Shown: piece by piece, positions 23,106-37,400 of the stretch | How the letters are laid out: each line of letters opens with the position of its first letter | How positions within the stretch are numbered: position 1 is the first letter of the stretch | Origin: Amyelois transitella | Taxonomy: Eukaryota; Arthropoda; Insecta; Lepidoptera; Pyralidae | NCBI RefSeq assembly: GCF_032362555.1 | Contig: NC_083527.1 | Coordinates: forward strand, 3,038,001 to 3,102,000 | DNA length: 64,000 nucleotides | Direction: 5' to 3' | The notes under the pieces: model-generated | Seen by the model: only the letters and a program-made list of their open reading frames with translations | The model's database searches: none | What the model was told of the DNA's origin: nothing | Program-made: the position numbers and the translations under genes

Positions 23106-24980
23106 TTTCAATTTCGACATAACGTTACATAGCTGCGGTGGTACAAAAGTACACACATGTCAACGGTTCCGTATCCGGCAAGACCAGTCGCCACATAATC
23201 GATCAGTTGACCATTGCGACACATAACATCGAAGGTTGAGAATTCAAGCTCTCAATTCTTGATTAAAAATTATAACAAAAAAAATAACAAAAAGTGACTT
23301 ATGATTGAGATTTAGATTGCTAACCCATTACATAAAAGAAGTTTCCAAAGTTAAGTTCCTATGAACTGTAATAAACGAAATTGTAATATATACTAATACA
23401 GCTTAATAAGGGGAGTCATAGGACAATTTTAGAAAAAAATTACACTTCGTTTACCAACATATAAAGAAACAGACCATCTTCTTAATAAAATTACAAATGG
23501 CGATGACTTTAGCTCGTATACGCATAACAGTTTTATAATCATTTTACCCTTTTGCTTGCAAGAAAGCATCTTGAGGCTCCTTTTTTAAATCCCTACTCAG
23601 TAAATAGGATAATGATTACCCTACCAATAAGTGTGTACAATATGACAATGTATAATTCATCGTGAATTTATTATTTTTAAGACGCTTTACCTCTATATTA
23701 CATTGATTGCTTCTCATTTCGGTGATCCACATTTACTAAAATACATCGATTAAAACATGCGGGTGTCGAAATAGGCCCACTAGACCGGTTATTACTTGTT
23801 TGATCCATCTGATTAATTACAGTTACAATTACTACACTGTACGTATTCCAACCTTACATTGTATTGACCTATTGAAATAATGGGGAATTAACAATACAAT
23901 ATAAATGAGCATCAGTAGATATATATACTTATTAAATAGTTAAGCATTAAGCATTAGCAGTCAGTTGTAAATGAATATATTTCTTAATTTTGTCATTATT
24001 ATACTTTTGTAAGTTTATTTTATTGTTAACCATAGATGACGGTCCGTGCTAAGGCCTATTTTTAATTATTTTACTGTTAAGACTTATATTTCCGATTCTT
24101 CGTTTCACGAAATTCACATCGCAACTTCCTTTAGTAGAAACCACTATTTAACTCCGACAGGTTAGCAATCTGGTTTGATTTTTGTTTATTTACATTCTCA
24201 AGAGATTGAATTGAGAGTGTAAGTTTATAAGTACGTACCTACACTAATTACCTGATTTTCCTAGTCGCCGATACTAAGAATTTATTAATATTGAAAGTAA
24301 AAGAAGCACTTTTGACTGATTCATTCTCGTAGCAGAATCGTAGCGCCATCGTAGCACGTTGAAATCTTTTAAACAGTTAACAAAATTTTATAAATAGTTT
24401 TTTTCCAATAAAAATTTCAACTTTCACATTCCAATAAAAATTTGACCTTTCACACGTTTCTGTAAAAAAAAACAATCTTTGACGCATGCTTATCTAAAAC
24501 TGTCTCTGAGCATGGGTACATCCCAAAATTAGGACATATACGTTGATAGATAAATGCGAAAAGTATGAACATTATGTACTTTAAAACATTTTATTTTAAT
24601 AAGTTTCATATGCTGTCGGTAAAAAATTTTGATGGAATGAATACAAATCAGAGTTAAGTGATGATGGTCTAATCTAATTCAAAGTTCGCGTGTCCGTGGC
24701 GTCATATCATTATTATCACATCAGAATTATTTCGAAATATAAATTAAGCAGACCTCTAATGAACAGCCTAGATGTCCAGATATAATTATACAAATGTTAT
24801 GATCATATGCATATGAAACAACACGTCTATACTTAGATCTCGCAGTAAATTTGTTAACTTCAAAACTTAGTTACAAAAGTTTAAAGGCTTAATTGGCGGC
24901 GTGCCATTTAGTTCTTATGTAGGGCTGTCAAATTTTTAATGACAGTATTATTTTTTACAAGTCGTTTTTATTATTTTTAA
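23106..24980. other. AT-rich gene-free stretch upstream of TFAP2 exon
   Basis: Nothing recognisable was found apart from short low-complexity runs. It is probably intronic if the TFAP2 5' exon lies farther upstream. Confidence 0.45.
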
Positions 24981-25203
24981 CTAGAGGCCGCCCGCGACTT
25001 CGTTCGCGTGGAATCAATCCTGCAGGAACTCCGGGATAAAAAGTAGCCTATATGATGTTATGTTAATCTGGGTCTTTAGCTACCTACATACCAAATTTCA
25101 TCGTAATCGGTTCAGTACCTAGTTTCAGCGTGAAAGAGAAACAAACATCCATTCTGACATCCTGACGTACTCATAAACTTTCGCATTTATAATATTAGTA
25201 AGA
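24981..25203 (+). repeat. RTE-like 3' end / SINE
   Basis: It begins 'gaggccgcccgcgacttcgt', passes through 'aaaaagtagcctat', 'caaatttcatcgtaatc' and 'gcgtgaaagag', and ends 'ttataatattagtaagat'. This order is the familiar lepidopteran RTE-type 3' end repeated widely in butterfly and moth introns. No RT is attached. Confidence 0.7.
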
Positions 25204-25261
25204 TAATATCGAATCTGTTTCTGCAGAAGTGTTACATATATTTTTTTTTACTTTATTTTAA

Positions 25262-25440
25262 ACTAGCGACCCGCCCCGTCTTCGCACGGGTGCAAAATTT
25301 TGTTATTATACATAAAAACCTTCCTCTTGAATCACTCTACCTGTTACAAAAAAATCGCATCAAAATCCGTTGCGTAATTTTAAAGATTTAAGCATTCAGA
25401 CAAACAGACTGAAATAGCCGCTTTGTTTTATACTATGTAG
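25262..25440 (+). repeat. Second RTE-like 3' end next to a splice acceptor
   Basis: It begins 'ctagcgacccgccccg', contains 'catcaaaatccgttgcgt' and 'aaagatttaagcat', and ends 'tatactatgtagtgat', a second common lepidopteran RTE-type 3' end. Its last base lies about 23 bp before the acceptor of the first detected TFAP2 coding exon. Confidence 0.7.
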
Positions 25441-25463
25441 TGATTTCTTTTTGTTTTCTGCAG

Positions 25464-28400
25464 GAGCGTCTCGGCGGCGGCGGGCTGGGACTCGGCGGCG
25501 GCGGCTTCAGGAGCGGCGCCCAGCCGTCCCTCGCTGACTTCCAGCCGCCGTACTTCCCGCCGCCGTTCGCGCCTGCCCCTCATCCAGCTAGTCCGCATCA
25601 TCAACAACAGGTACTTATTGTACTTTATAGTCTTGTAGCGGGAGCATAGTTTCGAGCTCGATTGCCAACAAAAGAAATAAATATAAAGGGGACAAATTAC
25701 ACTAAGTGATTTCAAAATATATAAATAAATAGGGGAAAAATTACACAGATTGATTAAGCCTCGAAGTAAATTCGAAACTTGTGTTACGAGATACTAACTC
25801 AACGATATTATATTTTATAATAAATACTTGAAACATCAGAGACCCAGGCTAATCAGTAAAAGTTCTTTTCTCATCATGCTCTGGACGGGATTCGAACCCG
25901 GGACCTCTGGTGTCACAGACAGTGCGTACTACCGCTGCGCCACGGAGGCCGTTAAAAAGTAAAAGAAAGTATTTTGACTGGAAACCCGTGGCTTACCACA
26001 TCACTTTTTGGTGCTGGTCGATCATGAAACTTCGCTGCCTTCGTGACATAAAGGAAACAACCTACGGTAGATTAATGGTGACAGTCTGCTTAGTGGAGGC
26101 TCCGTATCACCCCCAGTCAGTCCAAAATCTGACTTAAATCTGATTATTTCAGACTAATATTACTTCATGTTCTACCTTGTTTACGCTCTTAATTCTCAGT
26201 TACTTTTCTTGATGTTGCTTCTGAACTATTTGACCAGATTCAATCTCCATTCAATTACCTTGGACATTAAGCTCTATTTAACTGTCATTTACAATAACGA
26301 TATCTCTTCCATCGCTAAGATTTCAGAATTATTTCTAGACTATATAAGTACTTACAAAAAAAGTTTCTATCACCAACTTTTCTGCATTCGTTCGCAACCT
26401 CAACACTCTTCGTTTTCAGAGCCATGGCATGGACTACGGGGGCGGCGGTGGTGGGGGCGCGGAGTACGCACAACACTACGCGCCCCAGCAGCTGCTCCCG
26501 CGCCACCACGGGCACCACGAGCCGCACGCGCATCTGCGGCACCACAGGGACCACCACGACGCTATACATGCTCACCATGTAAGTAATACCATATATGGTG
26601 TCCTGTATGACAGGTTCCTTCGGATACCTAGTTCAGGCATCAGTTCTCCACAGCAGACCATTCATGCAACTTATGTATATTAGTTATGGTATAGTTAAGA
26701 CACCAATTGTATTGTTGTGGAGCAAAAAATAAAGTTCATTTTTATTTATTATTTACATACTACATTAAATCACGACTCCTGCCTGAAGAGGTAGGCATAG
26801 ACTCTATCTTTCCACATGCCACGATCAATGAATGCTTCTTTCGCCTCATCAACCTTCATTACTCTTCATGCAACCTCGTCGGTTTAGCTTGACCTGACTT
26901 TTGCCAAGACGTCCCCGATTTGACCAAGGTACATTAAACTATTAAGAGATTGTATACCTAATAGAAAAATAACCTATACAATTAATGCGCTGGGGTTTCT
27001 AACCGATGATTATATTTTGTTTATTTTTCATCAAGATAATAACAAAATGAAACAATAATCTGCCCTTATTACTTACAGAATTATACATTATTGTCTTTCT
27101 TATTCTATACTTGTTTAAACCATGTTTAAACATTAACAAAAGCTACTTAATATCGATTCATAATCACAAGTCTTCAAACTATTTCCCCTCCGCGCTCCCT
27201 CGCGAAAGAATCCCGCCATAGTTGGAACCCTCTGCCAACAAATATGCTAATAAATACTTACCTCCTCAGAAATCAGGGCATTGACGAGTTTCGAATAATT
27301 TCCACTAATTTTACGTTCATGCTTCATGTTTAGATGAAGGTTGAGATTATTGAACCCAGAGACTGCACGTATTTCATTTTAAGGATTTTGATAAATAGAT
27401 AAATCTAAAGTCAAACTATTAGTACGATTTTCCTGTTAAGAATAAAATGTCTGCTTTTTCTAATTTACAAGGAAAGAAAAGAAGCAAACACACAAAACAA
27501 AGAGACATTTTGATAACGACAGTTATAATATAAAGTACTAAGTAGGTACAAACGGCATAATATTACCTACAGAATGAAAATATTTTTTTACTTATTAATT
27601 CAACAAGAAAATCCAATCGAATCGATATACCCATTATCCATCTTGCCATCTTATTTAATTTTATTTGAATTGTGAAAATACGCTTTCCAAATTCGAATTT
27701 TATTCCCTTTAAAACTACCTATATCATAAATATTTTGTGGCCAACAATGAGCATTGGAAGCAAGATTCTCTATGGCCCTACTTTAGCAGATTAGCCGTTG
27801 GTAATGTTCCGGTCTTCGAAACCCGGGTATGATGCACAATAGCGGGCGATTTTTCGCGGGAAACTAGATGTCATTTAGTGATTGAACTTCAATTTATGGA
27901 ACGGCATAATGCAATGCCGATGTACAAAGTTAATAGCGGTGTTATTTTTGTAAAAATTGTTCGAGTCTACTTTAGGTAACTAAGTATTCACTATTATGAT
28001 TTTTTTTTCCCAGAGATATTTTTCATGTTTAATTAATAAAGAAATTCTATGGTGAAGTGAAGGAGGAGGTGAGGAGGATTGGATATACGCTCTCTATTTA
28101 TAATAACCACATTACATCATTTTTCAATTTTAAACTTCAAAAGGTATATATTTGATCGAAGCATTAAAAGTACAAACTAGTTAATGTTTCGATCAAATAT
28201 ATACCTACTACGTCTTTTTTTTTCATTAGGTTTGCACAAAACTCATGACGTAGGTATCTCAAACGTCTGATATTCTGGTCTGAAAATAAAAATAAAAAGA
28301 CAAATAATAAGTGCTTGTCCATATATAACAAGCAAACAGCGTATCTAATAAATAAGATTTAAGTGCCTTGTATCCTCAGATCTTAAATGTACTTTTTTGT

Positions 28401-31400
28401 TCCAGTTATCCCACGGCGGGTTCAGCTACGGCGGCGGCGACCGGCGGGCGGACTACGGTGCGCGGGAGCAACATGAGCTGGCGCTGCACCATGCGTTACA
28501 TTCCACGGAAGAAGCGCCGGTATGTGTTAATGTGTGTTTTATTAAAATTTCCTGCCATTAAAGATCGGCCAACTAATAATTCTTTGGCTATGCGAAGGGT
28601 GATAAAAATAGTGAAATCTTGTTAGCGACTTGACTTGACGGTGAAACAATTTACTTTTACATAACATTTTTTTAAACAATATATTGAATAATGAGACAGT
28701 ATGATTAGGAAAAGAGATAGAGTGAGTATTTTAAAATTCCGAGAACCACACGAAATGAGCATAGATAGAATAAACCCTTTATTGCACATAAATTATAACA
28801 AAACTACTTACCCTTAACCTACATTATATGCATAGAAGCTATAGTTATATAAACCTTATCATTTTAATTTTAAGTAAACATATAATAAAACGTGATAAAA
28901 ATGCCAATTAAGCTTATAAAATATCAATATCCTCTGGAAATATGTGCGACGGTCAATAGGAATTTAATAAACATTACCCCGGCACAAGGAATTCATCTTC
29001 GATATTTTTGAGAAATACTTCGATAAAAATGTTTTAGGAATAGGGGATGCAAGTTAATTAGAGTAGAAAAATATTGCCTAGCGTTATTTAGTATGGACTT
29101 AGGAAGAAGGTATAGGCGACGGTTAACATAGAACTATATTTAACTAGTCTATGCGTATTTAGTTAAGTTTTGTCTTTTACAACCTTTAAAATAAAATTTT
29201 AAATCTTATAATTTATCTTTTAAATCGTTATTCTTTCATGTTGGAAAAAAAGACATACAATCAAAAACTTGTGTATTATTTTGTAAAAAAGTAACTGTTT
29301 TTATTTTTAAAGAATTATATAATTACATTTTGAACGAATTTGAATTGGCAGACATACTTTATTGATTGGAATTCCATATACATTGTCGTTGTCGCTACGA
29401 TTGCACGTCGAATAAAACAAACCACCACTGCTGCTAAACTCATTTACTCGGAACTTTCTTTGACTTTATATTAGATACAATGCAAGAAACCATATCGCGT
29501 TCTAATATTGAACAGAGCCATCTATGTAACCACACATTAACTATAAGAATTAAACTAAAAATAATTATCTAAAATAGATGGACACTTGTATCACATAAAT
29601 GCTCACCAAAACAACGTCTCAATTTCCTACGGGGTGGACAGAGTCCACAGACACATTAAATATAGAAAAAATAGAAATTAGGATTACTAATTTGGACATA
29701 CATAATTAATTTATTGTAATTATTTCAGAACTCAGGCATGGACGACACGAGTGGTTTCATGACGGACCTACCACTATTAAAAAGTGAGTGTACTTACATA
29801 ATGTATAAAACCTTTATATATATGGTGTCATCTACGGTGTTTGATATTGTTAAATAAAAAAAATAAAGTTTACTGATAAAGGTTATTCCAAGTCTCGATC
29901 TATTAATCCATTTAAAGACTTGCCTTTAATAGGGATATTGCATTACCTATTTATTTTAAACTATTGAGGCAATACATAAATCATAGATGGCACACATTTT
30001 TTGTATGACCAAAGTCTTAGAAAATCACCGGTACTTGATCAGCCCAAAGATATTTAAATCGAACGAACATCAGATAAAATAAATACATATTATTAACTTA
30101 TCAAAGATTTTTATTGTTACCTACTCCAACGATGACCCGCTAAAGATAAAACTGTAATTAGACCTCATACCAAACTTATCGGATAGGTGTATCGATTTTT
30201 CTAAGTAGATTGTAAAAAAATCCATCTCATTCAACGGCCGAATGAATCGATACAGATGAAATAAAAGTATCGATCAATCAATCTATATTTGAATAGCGTT
30301 TCGGAAATGAGTCGTTAAGATCCGAGTGCAATTTGAATGTGGTCATTAAGAACTGTAACTACAATCTTTCTGCTTCAATATTATAGGTATTCTGTTTAAT
30401 AATACTTATTATAATATAATTTCTATGCTCTATTACTTGTTCAAAACTTTTTGCCATTCGTGTTTAAACTGTGCCGTTACCATTTTTCAAATAAGTAAAA
30501 AACTCGGACAGAAATACTTGTACTTATTCCTATGGTAATATTCCAATTTCAAAAGTATAGAACATTTTTTGTGTAATTGGCCACTAATACGACAACGCAT
30601 TTCTTTTTTATTATTTGAAAAGGCATGGTGTTAAATAGCCAGTATGGTGCAAAGCTAATGACACACTAATGTTTATTGTATTAGGGTTGCCATATAGAAT
30701 TATTACAATGAGAATAGCGATCACGCTGAGTGCATGTTTGGGGCGTGGCAGTGATTGTTAGAAGTGCTATTGTTAGTATTCCATGTCGGGAATTTGGTAA
30801 TCACCCGTATTTTTTACACATGTGCACGCACATACTTTTGTTATATTTGAAACGTATTTTTTATAACATTAAATCTAGCTCGTCTTAGTCAAATCTTGTT
30901 TAATTAAGTTAATTATATCAAACAACAATGTTAGTGCCGTGTGGTTCCCGGCACCAATGAAAAAAGAATAGGACCACTCCATCTCTTTCCCATGGATGTC
31001 GTAAAAGGCGACTAAGGGATAGGCTTACAAAATTGGGATTCTTTTTTTTTAGGCGATGGGCTAGCAACCTGTCACTATTTGAATCTCAATTCTATCATAA
31101 AGCCAAATAGCTGAACGTGGCCATTCAGTCTTTTCAAGACTGTTGGCTCTGTCTACCCCGCAAGGGATATAGATGTGACAATATGTATGTATGTATATAT
31201 GTAACAATGTTGTCAATATAAATTCAGCAGTCTGACAATAAAAATGTGAAAAGCAAACATAAGAGTTAGGACTGATTCTGCGATATAATCATATATACGT
31301 CGCCAATATACAGACTTAACTTACAGACAAAGAAACTACTGAGAGTAGGAACGAAGTTGAACATCTTCGAATAAGATAAGTGACAGAAAAAGTGATGCCA

Positions 31401-34400
31401 ACCTATCTGTGAATACCCGTGAGTTAACGCTATAGAACATACAATATTTTTGTAATCGCGCGAACGGAGCTGCCATAATCTAGTTATTATTACATTAGTA
31501 AGTAGATTATGGGACACACTTGCGACTTACTTAACAAAAGTTCTTTTTATAAGCTGCCACGTAATAAATCTTATCCCTTGCAGCAATGAAAGGACGAGAC
31601 GGTCTAGGTGGCAGCGGCTCCTGCGCACCGAACGACGTGTTCTGCTCCGTGCCTGGAAGACTGTCGCTGCTTTCCTCAACGAGCAAATACAAGGTCACAG
31701 TCGCAGAAGTTCAGAGAAGATTGTCACCCCCGGAATGTTTGAACGCCTCGTTATTAGGCGGCGTTTTAAGAAGGTGAGGTCTTGGTGAGGTAGTCTTCTT
31801 CTTCGACGCCCTGGCGTAAGTCCCGGTGCATCCTTACCTCTCTTAAGTAGAGCCCAGGTTGGTCCTGGATTGGGTAAGTCCGGTTTTTACACGAAACGAC
31901 TCCCATTGGACCTTCACAACCTTTGCAGGGGAACCTTACCCATATTACATGTTAAAATTTAAGTGATTAAGTCTTCTTCCTCCTGGCCTTAGTCCCAGTC
32001 GCATCCTAACCACTCTGGGAGAGGAGCCCGGTGTATACCTACCCTTTGACCATGGATCCTGAATTGGATGAGTCAGGTTTTTGATTTAATATAACACAAC
32101 TATTGATAGGATATGACATATCCCCAATAACAATATGTAGTTCTGCGGACCCGTACTGTACAGTACAGTCAATGTCTCACACTTGTCCTAATCGTCCAAT
32201 ATTTGACAACGGCGAGATTGCCGTGACTTATTTTAGGGAAACTCGAATGAAGTATTTAACAACCTGAAAGAAGAAATCACAAAAGTAGGTAACTTATTTT
32301 ACTAATTTATTCTCAGCATTCTAGGTTGTTATGAAATTATAAATTCGCCCAGAAATGTCTCTTTACTCAATGAAGATGTCTAATTAAGTACATTTACTTG
32401 TGAATTTTCAAAAACATAGGTACACCTTTTTATAGGAAATTACTACTATATTAACTCTTAAGTCTCGCTTAATAATCAGTAATTTATTCCTTGAAAGGAA
32501 CATCGGACAAGTAAAATATAATAATTGTCGTATAATTCATCTGCATAATTGAATTTAATAATTACCCCATGAATAATACATTTTAATTAAATTACTACGC
32601 ACCGTCCTACAAAGTACCGGACGTTTATTTTATTTTTTGCAATGGCAGCACTGCAATGTTCATGGAATAAGGCGCGACCACTAAAAATACGTTTGACTTT
32701 CTGCGCTCATTTTGGTCGGTCATTAGATTGTTTTTATAGCGTTTGTCTGTGGTTATGTGGCGGGCTCATGTTAGTATAACATGTATCTACTCGGAATTTA
32801 TCATAAATAATTACTGGTTTATAAGTTCTAGTGGTTACGGACGAGTTTCAAGTGTTCCATTGTCGCTTGCCGTTTGTCAGTTTTATTAAGAGGACGTTGC
32901 CACTGCTTTTTCCTAGTAACTTTTAAGTACCTACTTAATGCTTATAAATATCAAATTAAACACTTTAATAAAATTTTAATTAATTACATACGTAACTTTT
33001 TTTTAATTATATTTAACGGATCACCAAATCTTTCATTGAAGTATACTTTTTTAATAAACATTTTTTACACGTTTTCAAATCACACAATCTCAAAGTAGTA
33101 CCTTAGAGAATATTAAGCACAATAAATCCACGTCTGTCTGAACGTTTAATAGAATTTGGAGCAAACGTCGAGGGCCTCTAATAGCCGTCATTAACATTTA
33201 GTTATTTACAAGCACCCATTGTTTAAGTAGTTATAAAATCGATCAAAGATTTCCACCAATATTAAAGTTAATTTTACAATATACATATTTCCTAGCTTTT
33301 TGCCAAATAATTTTAAGATGAATGAAAAGTTTGTCCACAATAAAAAAAAACACGAAAACACAAGTGTTTTGTTTTACCTACAATACCAATAAAACAATAA
33401 TGAGTTTCAGGAAATAAAAAAAAATAAAGAAAGTATATAAAATTTTGGAACGAACACTCCTCCCGACTAAAAGATACTGGCTGTTTAAAAAATAGGATTA
33501 GGTTATTTAATTGTCTTTTCTACAAGGGCAACACAGTAAGCAATAAATTGTAAGCAAAGGCCACAGGTAGCAGCTGATCTTCATTTTCGAATATTTCACA
33601 TACCTTGTCGCCATGTCGTCTTTATGGTAATTATCACTGTATAAAAGTTTATTCGAAACTCTTTAAGCAAAATGCTGGTTGTCATTCGACGGCTATTAAA
33701 CAGCTTGAGAACCCTAATTTTCATGTCCAAGGGAGAAACACCCTTTCAATTGATTACTTATAAAATGTTATAGCCTCTCATAAGACCTTCGCCCGAATTT
33801 GCAGAAGGTGAACACATGTCTCAATAAAACTACGTTTTCAAATAAAACTTAAAGAATTATACATTCTTGCTCTTTATATTTTATTTTTTTAATTGGTCCA
33901 ATAAAATATAAATAAATAAAATAAATAATACATAGGTACGTTACACTGATTGAGTTAGCCTCAAATTAAAAAAAAGGTATCCTCAATTCACAAGTACTAT
34001 CAACACTTGTAATATTACTAAAGATATTTATAAATGTAAGGTTGTCTTTAAAAATCACTGAACAAATAGCTACGTCCTCAATAATCTTGTACATCTATAC
34101 AAAATAAATCACTCGTAAAAATTTCATAAAAAGCAGTATGTCAACATACAAAAGAAACACAACATAACTGTCAAAACACGCGGGCTTTTCTAAATTCAAA
34201 AATATTGATACCCATTATATTTAACAACGTAGCCGCGGTTTAATGTTTTTTTTTTTTATTGAAGCAGTAATTGGACATGAGCTAATCTCGCATTTAAATA
34301 ACGATTTTGAATTGATTGAAGCGATGTGTGAAATGAATAGGTATCTTTTTAATCGAGCACCTATCCCAAAGTAGCATGAACTTTGTTTTTTGTTATAGGA

Positions 34401-37400
34401 ATTTATTGTGAGAATGTATTGTGAAATACCTATTACTTTTATTAATAAATGTCACGAGACAATACAACATGTCATCTTATGTCATTAAAATAACTACCTC
34501 TATAGTAGTTTTTAAGGCCTGTCTGAAAATTTATGCCCTGCCTTTTTGTCTCGATATTCACAGGAATCTTAGTAAAGATTTTTTTTATAAGAACAGTAGT
34601 TCTTATATAAAAATCTACTACTTATAGAGAAAGAAAATTTTTCGTAGTTCGATGGAACCGACCTTATTTGAAAACAATTATTTTTTTAAATAACTAAATT
34701 TCAAAAACTGAAAGATATCTTCCAAATACCACGCGCGAAACTTGAACAAGTAGGTAAGTTAATTTTTAATGCCCTCATGATTCTCCCATTGTCTACATAA
34801 TTTCTTGAGGATAAAAATGACACCCACGGGCGCGGCTACTTCAAAATTAACCTTTCAACTTGCAAAAAACACCGCATAGAATGAACGGTACTGTTTCCAT
34901 ATTTATCGTATTGGAAATCAAGGAGGTGTACTCGATTGATAATCTCTTTAATCGGACTGTCAGCTATCGATACTAACTCGATACCCGTCGCCATTAGTGC
35001 TGTCCAATCTGTCGATTCATCCGATTTAGTTTTCCATTCGATTCTGAATTTCTTTGTTTGGCTCGTTAGCCGATGATTCTTGATTCTATTGTGTATGTCT
35101 AAGCGAACGTGTGAAAATATCATAATCAAAATGTCTTTATATTTTTTGTATATCCTACAAATAGAAAATCAATTACGGTTTCTTTGTGGAAGTTATTTGA
35201 ACGAGTGGCTGCAAGTAACTTTTTAATATACCTATTTGTATAGTTTAAAAACTTAAGAATGTGACTAAACATGGATGGTTTTGGTTTATATTAAAAAAAT
35301 GCACGATGAATTTTGATTACCTTTGTCATTTCATACTGACATAACTGATTTAAAACGGTTGCATTGCATTAAACTATTATCAGTATATATAATACTACAG
35401 GTATTAAACGTACCAATAAAATAAAATAAAATAAAGGTACGTTACGTGCGCTTTTATAACTGTAGTATTTACAAATGTCATACAATATCAAAGCTTAATG
35501 AAAGATTACAATATAATATAATTATCGCTTCAGGTTTCTGACATAACTTTATTCATTAGTAAATTAATTACGTTCGATAGTTGAAGATTGAAAGAAAACT
35601 GAAAGATTTAATTAAGAATGCAAATTATTTGACCTATAATTAATAACACATAATAAGTATTGTTACATATATATGGTCACGTCTATATCCCTTGCGGGGT
35701 AGACAGAGCCAACAGCCTTGAAAAGACTGAATGGCCACATTCAGCTATTTGGCTTAATGATAGAATTGAGATTCAAATAGTGACAGGTTGCTAGCCCATC
35801 GCCTAAAAAAGAATTCCAAGTTTGTAAGCCTATCCCCTAGTCGCCTTTTACGACATCCATGGGAAAGAGATGGAGTGGTCCTATTCTTTTTTGTTTTGGT
35901 GCCGGGAACCACACGGCAAGGTATTTATATTTATATATTTTATACTTACTTTCAATACCTTAACAAGATTTTCTAAAACAAAATCATTTATACATAGGTA
36001 GATACATAATTACATTTTAAAAAATATACCTATTTATAAATACATAATACAGCTATTATTAATACGTACGTAACGCAACATTTTTTTATGTCTAACGTTT
36101 AAATATTTTTTTTTATTTCGAGTTACTCTACCTACTAATATTCCAGTAGTCCGCTAAACTCACCTGTCAATAATGAAAGGCTAATAAAAAAAGAAATTCC
36201 GACACTTTTTCCAATCAATCAATCTCTAACCGGCCAGCAATCCGTTCACGTACTCCGAAATTATCAAAGAAATTTATGGAGAACAATTTCGTTAACGAGC
36301 GTTTATTCTTTTACGCTTAATACTGGTAGCTCGTTTTCATTCAACTATCCGGCATACTGGCAACAACACATTTAAGGTCATATAAAATTGAAAATCGAAC
36401 TAAACAGAACCCTACTGCATCGAGATAAATTGAATAGGAATCCGGAAGCATTCTACGTTGCGTTTGTTTCGAATAACTTTCTTTCTATGCGTCAATCACG
36501 AATTACGCTTTTGACGGTAATCGATAGGTTATCGGTAGTTCGATCTAGCGGCCAGTAGCAACTCTATGACATTACTCGCGCACCCATCATTTGTATCTGA
36601 CAGTTTGTTTTTTTATTTATTTTTCTGGGTTCAATGACTTTGGGCAATGATCAATGATAAATAGATAGCGTGGCCTCTTGAATGTGTGGCCGTATGTAAC
36701 GACTTTTTGATGTTTAAAGATTAATGTCTTTATACCGACCATAGTTTTAATATATCTGAGATATATCTCAATTAAGCAAACCTAATTTCATCTATCATTA
36801 TTAATTTTTCTATTTACTTTAATATATTTCTTTGCGCGAAATACCCAGCAGTTTTATAGTAATATTGCTATATTACTGTATATAACATAAAAATATAAAC
36901 ACTACACTTAATAAACAATACTTATTGATAATTTTTTTTACAGAGCGAAAAGTAAAAATGGCGGCCGTTTACTTCGTGAAAAATTAGAGAAGATCGGTCT
37001 GAACTTGCCCGCAGGCCGGCGGAAAGCAGCCAATGTAACATTGCTCACTTCATTAGTAGAAGGTACGATTCTTCACATTCTATGGTAACAATTACAGTAT
37101 CAATAAATATCATCCTCATTTTCTTGTCTTTTGTCCCTTTTACACTTCCTACTTCTACAGCCCTGAGTAGCTACTTAATTGTGGTACATCCAAGGTAAAC
37201 CATTGACATTTTCGCGTACTCAAAGGAGAAAATGATCTTAGTATAAGACATACATAAATACACTGAGGGAATTTTGCTGATGAATTTGGCTCTTTGGCTA
37301 ACAAAAGAGGTTAAGCTTAAGCTAACAGCTTTGATATAGTCTGTTCGCTAAGATAATTCTCATTTAAACGGCGATGTTAATTTTACATACTGCATGTATA

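Larger units (their letters stand above)
26579..28405 (+). other. TFAP2 intron
   Basis: It contains a minus-strand LINE remnant (26,760-26,940) and a strong hairpin (28,143-28,205). The rest is AT-rich and unremarkable. Confidence 0.6.
31774..36943 (+). other. Longest TFAP2 intron
   Basis: It begins with two inverted pieces of the 'catcgtgagga' interspersed family (31,800-31,955 and 31,980-32,090) and holds an intact SINE (35,665-35,918). The remainder, including 32,100-35,640, is AT-rich with no supportable exon. Confidence 0.55.

Noticed and set aside
25428-25715. Minus-strand frame overlapping the TFAP2 exon
   Set aside because: It is the antisense shadow of the GC-rich exon encoding the Gly/Pro-rich region.
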